A DNA stretch of 42,331 nucleotides, from the NCBI GenBank assembly GCA_028696495.1, contig JAQVGY010000004.1, positions 1 to 42,331 of the forward strand, given 5' to 3'. The first letter of the stretch is position 1. Every line of letters begins with the position of its first letter. The translations under genes and the position numbers were made by a program. The notes under the pieces were generated by a model. The model was not told where the DNA came from and searched no databases. It worked only from the letters and a program-made list of their open reading frames with translations. This DNA comes from Atribacterota bacterium (GTDB lineage: Bacteria > Atribacterota > Phoenicimicrobiia > Phoenicimicrobiales > Stramentimicrobiaceae). Shown one piece after another: positions 34,662 to 42,331 of this stretch.

Positions 34662-36074
34662 TTAATATATCTTGCTTAATTTGATTCCCTGATAATAATA
34701 TTTTAAAATTTCATCATACTTAAATCCTCGGGTAGCCATTCCATAAGCTCCCCACTGCGAGAGACCTACGCCATGACCACTGCCTTTCCCCTTAAAAGTC
34801 AATATTAAAATTTCTGGACTTTCGCTCTTTTTGATAACTTTTGGTTTTTTTACCACCTTTGGTTCTGATAAATCTTTTGGTCGATTTAATAAATCGATTA
34901 ACTCTGAAATGGAAAAATCCCTATCCTCCTTCAAAATATCACTCACTCTTTTTTGTGGTGCCTCTTCTTGCACTGGCTCTTCATATTCAATATTACAGTC
35001 ATCCTCTTCTATATCTCCTTTGCTGTTACCTCCTTCGCTTTCCATAATAAATAGTGTGCTTCTAATTAAACCAGGCCCTATCAGCAGTCTAAAATCGTTA
35101 GTTTTTAAAGTAATCTTTTTACCATTATCTCCCAGGATATCGACTGATTTTACTCTACCTGATTCTGTTTTTTCGCCAATGACAACCTCTTCAATACTAT
35201 TTAGTATATAGTCGTTCCTGGACAATTTTGTTAAAAACTCTTCTCCTGTTAAGGAATAACTCCACTGATGATTAGGGGGAGAGACAATCGCTTCATACTC
35301 TGAAGTAACACTTCTTAAATAAGGAACATAGCCACCCCATACATCTTCACAATTTTCCGTACACCCTCCGCTATCTGAGTGGTAGACAGCATTAATTGGC
35401 TGTCCTTCATATGTGGCAATTATACCCCTGGTATCATTTATGGCTCTATTGGTAGCGGGGTGCTCACAAAGAACCCCACCATATTCTTGACTGCTGGTTG
35501 TAGCACAAACATTAAACCCCTGACTTATAAATTTGTTCATATTGGAAAGGGCGAAGGTTCTGGCAGCTATAGCCTGGGCTTTCAGTACTTCAGCAGGCCA
35601 TTCCGGTGATATCTCTTTCTTCAAGACCCCATAGAGGTATTTTTCAATCTCTACAATGTTTATGACTTTAAGAAGAGATTTATTTATATTTATTTCAATA
35701 TCACCTCTATATTTTTTATCCTGCACTTGAAGGAAGCCATCACCAATGGGAATAACTTTAATACCTTTGCTCATCCTAAAAAATTCATTATTAATTCTTA
35801 TCCCTTGTGGTTCAGCAGCTATTTTAAATATCTTATCGTCTCTTTGGAGCAACAGATTCTCTCCATTAGAAAGATCAAAAATCTTTAACCCCTTATCACC
35901 TCTTATGCTAATATCCTTGTAATCTATAAATATTCCTACTCTTATAATAGGAATATCAGCCATTACTTCCGTGCTAATCATCAAAAAAATAAAGAAAATA
36001 ATAAAAATAGGTTTCAATCGCCGGTAAAACTGGGAAATTTTATTATCACCAATGTAGTTCAGTAATTGTTTCAT
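34662..36074 (-). CDS. SpoIID/LytB-family protein with a long internal acidic linker
   Basis: The 470-aa protein has a signal-anchor (residues 20-38) and a SpoIID domain, a lytic-transglycosylase-type fold acting on peptidoglycan. The likely catalytic Glu is E154 (VLKKEISPEWPAEVLKAQ), and YHSDSGGCTENCEDVWGGY holds H232, C238 and C242. After ~345 the domain is interrupted by a ~75-residue acidic then lysine-rich stretch; the family's closing motif GSGHGVGLSQWGAYGMA returns at 431-447. Sporulation cannot be inferred from this gene alone, since SpoIID-like proteins occur in non-sporulating bacteria. It ends 22 nt before queA. Confidence 0.82.
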   Translation of the reverse strand: MKQLLNYIGDNKISQFYRRLKPIFIIFFIFLMISTEVMADIPIIRVGIFIDYKDISIRGDKGLKIFDLSNGENLLLQRDDKIFKIAAEPQGIRINNEFFRMSKGIKVIPIGDGFLQVQDKKYRGDIEININKSLLKVINIVEIEKYLYGVLKKEISPEWPAEVLKAQAIAARTFALSNMNKFISQGFNVCATTSSQEYGGVLCEHPATNRAINDTRGIIATYEGQPINAVYHSDSGGCTENCEDVWGGYVPYLRSVTSEYEAIVSPPNHQWSYSLTGEEFLTKLSRNDYILNSIEEVVIGEKTESGRVKSVDILGDNGKKITLKTNDFRLLIGPGLIRSTLFIMESEGGNSKGDIEEDDCNIEYEEPVQEEAPQKRVSDILKEDRDFSISELIDLLNRPKDLSEPKVVKKPKVIKKSESPEILILTFKGKGSGHGVGLSQWGAYGMATRGFKYDEILKYYYQGIKLSKIY

Positions 36075-36117
36075 CTAATATACTCCATTTGCTTAGTCTA
36101 ATTTTGGTAAAAAATGT

Positions 36118-36339
36118 CTATTTAAAGATTCGAAAGAGAAGTGTTAGCAAAATACTAACCAGAATACATAAACCTATGGGGAAATAAAAAACAAAATTTT
36201 TCCTTCGGATTAAGATATCACCGGGCAGGCGAAAAGACAAAGAAGGTAATTTATCCAGCAATATAAAGACTATGCCGGCAGCCAGTATCATTATACCAAT
36301 GACAATAAGCATTTTGCCAAAAGCACTGGGGTTGCTCAT
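36118..36339 (-). CDS. DUF2905-family small membrane protein
   Basis: This 73-aa protein has two transmembrane helices (about 9-28 and 49-70) around the DUF2905 signature LPSLSFRLPGDILIRRKNFV. Function is unknown. It lies between ruvB (17-nt gap) and the SpoIID-like gene. The ruvB-DUF2905-spoIID-queA-tgt order is familiar from Firmicutes-like genomes. Confidence 0.85.
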   Translation of the reverse strand: MSNPSAFGKMLIVIGIMILAAGIVFILLDKLPSLSFRLPGDILIRRKNFVFYFPIGLCILVSILLTLLFRIFK

Positions 36340-36356
36340 CTCTTTGAAAATCTCCT

Positions 36357-37391
36357 TTAAAATAATGTTGAATTATCATCCCCGATTAACTTGTACTTAC
36401 TTTGCTCAAAATAACGATAAGCAATTTCAGTCGCTTTTCTTCCTTGAGGAGTTCTGGTTAAAAACCCTTTCTGTAAAAGATAAGGTTCATGTACATCACA
36501 TATAGTTTCTTTATCTTCATTTAGAGAAGCTGCCAGGGTCCCCAGTCCAACAGGACCACCTTTAAACTTGTTCATAATGGTTAAAAGTAAACGTTTATCG
36601 ATTTCACATAAGCCCTGGTCATCAATTCCCATATTTTTGAGAGCAAAAAAAGCTATCTCATTGTTTATAATTCCCTTCCCTTCAATCTGAGCATAATCTC
36701 GCACTCTTTTCAAGAGCCGATTGGCGATTCTGGGCGTTCCACGGGAACGTTTGGCAATTTCATTTGATGCAGCCTCTTCTATCTCTACACCCAGAATTGC
36801 AGCAGAACGTGTAATAATTTGACGAAGGTCATCTTCATTATAATATCCTATTCGAGAGATAACCCCAAAACGACTTCGTAAAGGTGAAGTAATTAAGCCA
36901 GTTCTGGTGGTAGCCCCTATCAGAGTAAACATTGATAAACCGATACGTATTGAACGAGCACTGGGACCCTTGCCAATAAGAATATCTAAAGCAAAATCTT
37001 CCAGCGCCGGGTATAGTATCTCTTCCACGGCTCTATTGAGACGGTGTATTTCATCAATAAATAGAATATCTTTTTCTTTAAGATTAGTTAAAATAGCAGC
37101 TAAATCACCTGCTCTTTCAATAACCGGACCGGAGGTCATTTTAATATTTACACCCATCTCCCTGGCAATAATGTTAGCCAGTGTTGTTTTTCCCAACCCG
37201 GGTGGTCCGTATAACAAAATATGGTCCATAGGCTCATTCCGTTTTAGGGCAGCTTTAATATAGATAGAAAGATTGTTCTTAACATTTTGCTGACCAATAA
37301 AATATACCATCTTCTGTGGCCTTAAATCTGTTTCAGAATCTAAACTCTCTGTTTTTAAGTCTTTTTCAATTAAGTCTTCTTTTTTATCCAT
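36357..37391 (-). CDS. ruvB: Holliday junction branch-migration helicase RuvB
   Basis: This 344-aa AAA+ ATPase has Walker [10 protein letters not shown] (62-70), Walker [10 protein letters not shown] near 110, sensor [18 protein letters not shown], and a C-terminal winged helix with [16 protein letters not shown]. It moves Holliday junctions with RuvA. It is 41 nt after ruvA. Confidence 0.97.
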   Translation of the reverse strand: MDKKEDLIEKDLKTESLDSETDLRPQKMVYFIGQQNVKNNLSIYIKAALKRNEPMDHILLYGPPGLGKTTLANIIAREMGVNIKMTSGPVIERAGDLAAILTNLKEKDILFIDEIHRLNRAVEEILYPALEDFALDILIGKGPSARSIRIGLSMFTLIGATTRTGLITSPLRSRFGVISRIGYYNEDDLRQIITRSAAILGVEIEEAASNEIAKRSRGTPRIANRLLKRVRDYAQIEGKGIINNEIAFFALKNMGIDDQGLCEIDKRLLLTIMNKFKGGPVGLGTLAASLNEDKETICDVHEPYLLQKGFLTRTPQGRKATEIAYRYFEQSKYKLIGDDNSTLF

Positions 37392-37432
37392 AATTAAATA
37401 ACTCTATTTTCTATCAGTTGATAATAACTGTT

Positions 37433-38020
37433 CTATTTTTTTAAAGCTTCCTTTATTAAATCCTCTATTTTAATTGAATTTTGGTCCGGGATATTTTCTA
37501 AAGTTCTTATAATTTTCTGCCTTGCTTCTCTCTCAGAATAACCCAAACCTTTCAAGGCTTCAACTCCTTCATATATAAAGTCCTTCTTCTCTTCTTGAGC
37601 AATTGTTTCCTGGTCAATTTTTAACTTTTTAAATTTTTCCTTGAGTTCCAGAACAATCTTTTTAGCTAATTTAAGCCCGATACCGGGTATATTGTTCAAA
37701 AGAGTATAATTTTCCGAGAGCACTGCAATCTGAAAGCGCTCTGGTCCCAGATCTGAAATTATGTTGAGGGCTATCTTAGGCCCTATTCCAGGGGTATCGA
37801 TTAACATCCTAAAAAAATCTCGCTCTTCTTTACCTGGGAAACCATATAACAACATGCGGTCTTCTCTTACATAGAAATAGGTGTAGATAGTTTGGGGATA
37901 TTTATTAATATCAAATTTATCACTTGATGGAACATTGACCGAATAGCCTATACCGTTTACATTAATTACAATAAAGCCAGGCTCTATCAATTCTAACTTT
38001 CCCGTTAAAGAAGATATCAT
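37433..38020 (-). CDS. ruvA: Holliday junction DNA-binding protein RuvA
   Basis: This 195-aa protein has the N-terminal OB fold (MISSLTGKLELIEPGFIVIN), two helix-hairpin-helix motifs (DTPGIGPKIALNIISDL and NIPGIGLKLAKKIVLELKEK) and a C-terminal RuvB-contact domain (VEALKGLGYSEREARQKI). Length is normal. A weak promoter overlapping an 18-bp palindrome lies 50-75 nt upstream. Confidence 0.97.
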   Translation of the reverse strand: MISSLTGKLELIEPGFIVINVNGIGYSVNVPSSDKFDINKYPQTIYTYFYVREDRMLLYGFPGKEERDFFRMLIDTPGIGPKIALNIISDLGPERFQIAVLSENYTLLNNIPGIGLKLAKKIVLELKEKFKKLKIDQETIAQEEKKDFIYEGVEALKGLGYSEREARQKIIRTLENIPDQNSIKIEDLIKEALKK

Positions 38021-38056
38021 AGCTTCTATCCTTCCAATAAATGATAGAAATAAGAG

Positions 38057-38094
38057 ATTATAAAATTTTATAATACCCTCTTTCTATTAACCAA
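38057..38094 (-). promoter_or_regulatory. Possible ruvAB promoter overlapping an 18-bp palindrome
   Basis: On the minus strand TTGGTT (38089-38094) precedes TATAAA (38067-38072) by 16 bp. The -10 lies inside a perfect palindrome, ATTATAAAATTTTATAAT (38057-38074). No LexA-type box is recognisable. Being all A/T, the palindrome could be chance. Confidence 0.35.
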
Positions 38095-38125
38095 TTTAGT
38101 CAGAAATAAGCATTTTTTTGAATTT

Positions 38126-38602
38126 CTAATATGAATGCTTGTTATGAATATGGCAAATGGCTACTGCCAGAGCATCTGCAGCATGATCAGTATCTGGTTT
38201 CTCTGGCAGGCTTAACAATATCTTGACCATCTCCTGTACCTGAAGCTTACTGGCTCTACCATAACCAACAACGGATAATTTTATCTGTAATGGTGTGTAA
38301 ACAAAAAAATCAATTTCTAAAAGGGTTGCGGTTAACGCTACTACTCCTACAACCTTTCCCACATTTAAGGCACTTCTGATATTTTTACTAAAAAATATCT
38401 CCTCAAGAACTATTTCCTGAGGAGAGTAGCTTTTAATAAGATGATTTATCTTTAAATGTATTCTTTTAATCTTATCAGTGAAGGTTTCACTTATATTGTT
38501 TGCAATACAGCCATAGTTGACAGCACTTATTCTATCTTTTTCTATTTTCACCAAACCGTAACCAGTATTATTGAGACCTGGATCAATACCTAAAATAATC
38601 AA
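38126..38602 (-). CDS. ruvC: Holliday junction resolvase RuvC (TTG start)
   Basis: This 158-aa RNase-H-fold nuclease has GIDPGLNNTGYG with D7, an acidic pair at E67/E68 (IVLEEIFF), and the C-terminal TDHAADALAVAICH with H140 and D143. His in place of the first C-terminal Asp matches Thermus and many Firmicutes enzymes. The start is TTG at 38602 with AGGAACGG before it; this gives the exact family N-terminus. It follows yebC by 10 nt. Confidence 0.95.
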   Translation of the reverse strand: MIILGIDPGLNNTGYGLVKIEKDRISAVNYGCIANNISETFTDKIKRIHLKINHLIKSYSPQEIVLEEIFFSKNIRSALNVGKVVGVVALTATLLEIDFFVYTPLQIKLSVVGYGRASKLQVQEMVKILLSLPEKPDTDHAADALAVAICHIHNKHSY

Positions 38603-38612
38603 AACCGTTCCT

Positions 38613-39362
38613 CTATCCAGCTGTAAGTTCTTCCATTATTTTATCATCAATATTGAAATTGGCATATACATTCTGTACATCATCATGTTCCTCCAATTGT
38701 TCCATTAGGTTTAACATCTGTTCGGCTTTTTTCCCATCTAATTCTACAGTGGACTGGGGGACCATGGTAATTTCTGCTAAGGAGTATTCTACCTGGTTTT
38801 CTTCCAATAATTTCTTAAACTTTTCAAACTCTGAAGTGGCCAAGGTTACTTCAATATTTTTTTCATCTATTTCAATATCATCAACCTCTACCTCTAAAGC
38901 TAAATCAAGAATCTTGTCCTGATTCACCTTATCCCTATCAAATGAAAAGTAAGCCATCTTAGTAAAAATCCAGGCTACACATCCGGTAGAACCAAGGTTT
39001 CCTCCATTTTTGGAAAATATTCTCCTTATTTCGGAAACAGTTCTGTTACGATTATCGGTAACCACCTCTGCCAGAACAGCCACACCTCCAGGACCATAAC
39101 CTTCATAAATAACTTCTTCATAGGATACTCCATCTAACTCACCGGTCCCTTTTTTAATGGCTCTTTCAATATTTTCATTGGGCATATTGTTTTCTCTGGC
39201 CAGTTGTATGGCATTACGCAGGTCAGCATTCGTTTCCGGATCAGAACCATGGCGTGCTGCAACAGAAATAGATCTGATAATCTTACCAAATAATCTACCT
39301 CTCTCAGCATCAGCTTTACCTTTTTTTCTCTTAATGGTACTCCACTTCGAATGTCCTGACAT
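38613..39362 (-). CDS. yebC: YebC/PmpR-family protein (TACO1 type)
   Basis: This 249-aa protein has the invariant start MSGHSKWSTIKRKKGKADAE, then NMPNENIERAIKKGTGELDG and YEEVIYEGYGPGGVAVLAEV. Members were long called transcription regulators; recent work ties them to translation of proline-rich stretches. The yebC-ruvC-ruvA-ruvB order is widespread. The 146-bp gap upstream to nadE shows no clear terminator. Confidence 0.96.
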   Translation of the reverse strand: MSGHSKWSTIKRKKGKADAERGRLFGKIIRSISVAARHGSDPETNADLRNAIQLARENNMPNENIERAIKKGTGELDGVSYEEVIYEGYGPGGVAVLAEVVTDNRNRTVSEIRRIFSKNGGNLGSTGCVAWIFTKMAYFSFDRDKVNQDKILDLALEVEVDDIEIDEKNIEVTLATSEFEKFKKLLEENQVEYSLAEITMVPQSTVELDGKKAEQMLNLMEQLEEHDDVQNVYANFNIDDKIMEELTAG

Positions 39363-39508
39363 AAGATCTTCCCCTTTAATGTTTTTCTTATTTTAGCATA
39401 TAAAAAAGACTGTTTCAATTACTGAAAAATCATACAAGCTTGCTAAGGTAGCCAGATTTGCTATTCTTTCATTGAAACTACATTTATCTTGAGTATCTAT
39501 TTTGCAGT

Positions 39509-40255
39509 TTAAATATTTAGCACAGGTGGTCTTTTACGTTTATGGGCACTTGTTCGATTCATTGCCAAAATAGTTTTTTCTATCTCTTTATTCTTTAGTG
39601 TTCCGTATTTCAGAAAACTATCTAACTGTTCATAGCTAAAACCCATTTCTTGTTCATCGGTCTGGTTTTCCCATAATCCTGCTGAAGGTGGTTTGGAGAT
39701 TATATTTTCAGGTATTTCCAAAAAACGAGCAATTTCAAATATTTCGGTCTTTAAGATATTTCCTAATGGTAGGATATCAACACCCCCATCACCATATTTA
39801 GTAAAATACCCGATAGATATTTCACTCTTATTACTGGCGCCTACAACTAAATAATCAAAGATACTGGCGAAATAATAGAGTACTATCATTCTTAATCTTG
39901 GTTTAATATTAGCTCTGGCCATTATATTTTTATGGTCGATTTGAGTAATTGATAAAATTTGATGATAAATTGGGGTAAGATCAATATTTTTGTAGTTTAC
40001 ATGGTATTTATTGATAATCTTCATTGCATCAAGAATATCATTTTCAGCACTTTCACAGGGGAGTATTAAAGCCATAGTATTATCAGAGAAGGCTCTCTGG
40101 CATAAAACAGCAAGAACAGCCGAATCCAACCCCCCGCTTAAACCGAAAATAACACCTTTTCTTCCGGCTTTTTCTACACTATTTTTTATCCAGATAATTA
40201 TCTTTTCAACTCTTTCCTGTAATAACTCTTTATTTAATTTTTTATTCTTTTCCAT
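39509..40255 (-). CDS. nadE: NH3-dependent NAD synthetase
   Basis: This 248-aa enzyme makes NAD from deamido-NAD, ATP and ammonia. The PP-loop is at 38-45 (FGLSGGLDSAVLAV, with S40-S45), and GASNKSEISIGYFTKYGDGG and LPLGNILKTEIFEIARFLEI follow. There is no glutaminase domain, so ammonia is the nitrogen source. I set the start at the ATG at 40255, 4 nt after GGAGG. An in-frame ATG 43 codons upstream would read through 5S rRNA and is rejected. The true start is only 19 nt past the 5S 3' end. Confidence 0.93.
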   Translation of the reverse strand: MEKNKKLNKELLQERVEKIIIWIKNSVEKAGRKGVIFGLSGGLDSAVLAVLCQRAFSDNTMALILPCESAENDILDAMKIINKYHVNYKNIDLTPIYHQILSITQIDHKNIMARANIKPRLRMIVLYYFASIFDYLVVGASNKSEISIGYFTKYGDGGVDILPLGNILKTEIFEIARFLEIPENIISKPPSAGLWENQTDEQEMGFSYEQLDSFLKYGTLKNKEIEKTILAMNRTSAHKRKRPPVLNI

Positions 40256-40274
40256 TCTCCCTCCAATAAAAAAT

Positions 40275-40389
40275 TCCCGGCAGTGTCCTACTCTCCCACA
40301 GATATACTGCAGTACCATCGGCGCTGGAGGGCTTAACTTCTGTGTTCGGGATGGGAACAGGTGGTTCCCCTCCGCCATGACCACCGGGA
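40275..40389 (-). rRNA. rrf: 5S ribosomal RNA
   Basis: The ~115-nt sequence on the minus strand begins TCCCGGTGGTCATGGCGGAG and ends CACTGCCGGGA, which pair as helix I. The universal internal segment CCCATCCCGAACACAGAAGT is present. Ends are placed by the terminal helix and may be off by 1-3 nt. It follows 23S by about 45 nt. Six U residues directly follow its 3' end. Confidence 0.95.
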
Positions 40390-40433
40390 AAACTTAAAAT
40401 AAAAGGTAGTAAAGTATTTTTTTATAGAGTGAT

Positions 40434-42331
<1,898 letters not shown>

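Noticed and set aside
39134-39418. 94-codon minus-strand ORF overlapping yebC
   Set aside because: It is a shadow frame of yebC; the yebC frame has the invariant family N-terminus.
40256-40384. N-terminal extension of nadE by 43 codons
   Set aside because: It would translate the 5S rRNA gene. The ATG at 40255 has a good GGAGG and gives the normal family N-terminus.

Overview
The window is a 42.3 kb, AT-rich piece of a bacterial chromosome. Every protein gene and the rRNA operon I can support lie on the minus strand, so transcription runs from high to low coordinates. The gene set points to a strictly anaerobic, amino-acid-fermenting bacterium: ferredoxin-dependent 2-oxoacid oxidoreductase, NfnAB-type transhydrogenase, glutamate dehydrogenase, split methylmalonyl-CoA mutase with MeaB, acetate kinase, long-form Hpf, SpoIID-like protein and an Asp23-type protein. 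The style fits an Atribacterota-like (JS1/OP9) or deep Clostridia-like lineage. That placement is inference from protein style and gene order, not a phylogeny.

Layout from low to high coordinate. 1-2.2 kb: 5' end of meaB and the two mutase subunits. 2.5-3.3 kb: P-loop/Asp23-like fusion. 3.4-11.1 kb: gdhA, nfnB, nfnA, ackA and korC-B-A-D. 11.1-12.2 kb: a GntR-type regulator whose promoter and tandem-repeat operator candidate sit in front of the kor genes. 12.4-14.3 kb: a radical-SAM aminomutase with glutamate-type substrate residues, preceded by an overlapping 26-codon ORF. 14.9-16.7 kb: an fchA-like gene and prfB with a programmed +1 frameshift. 16.8-22.7 kb: secA, DUF5317, a membrane HD-GYP protein, a 247-bp inverted-repeat element holding a 28-aa hydrophobic peptide gene, an unrecognised 223-aa protein and hpf/raiA. 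22.87-23.09 kb: a structured RNA, probably a raiA-motif ncRNA. 23.1-29.3 kb: comF, ahcY, a metallo-hydrolase, dtd, rel and apt. 29.4-32.3 kb: secF, secD and yajC. 32.4-40.3 kb: tgt, queA, spoIID-like, DUF2905, ruvB, ruvA, ruvC, yebC and nadE. 40.3-42.3 kb: 5S rRNA and the 3' two thirds of 23S rRNA, which runs off the window.

The genes of the first 14 kb can be joined into one scheme. Glutamate is deaminated to 2-oxoglutarate (GdhA), oxidised to succinyl-CoA with reduction of ferredoxin (KorABCD), and rearranged to methylmalonyl-CoA (mutase plus MeaB) on the way to propionate. NfnAB balances ferredoxin and NAD(P)H, and an acyl kinase makes ATP. The aminomutase may divert glutamate to beta-glutamate, a known compatible solute. 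This is inferred from gene content and order.

The best candidate for something undescribed is at 21.2-22.2 kb: a structured inverted-repeat element with an embedded 28-aa peptide gene that has a strong ribosome binding site, between an unrecognised two-part protein and a membrane HD-GYP/DUF5317 pair. Other non-coding signals are the raiA-type RNA, a 320-nt secD leader behind a consensus promoter, and nadE starting only 19 nt after 5S rRNA.
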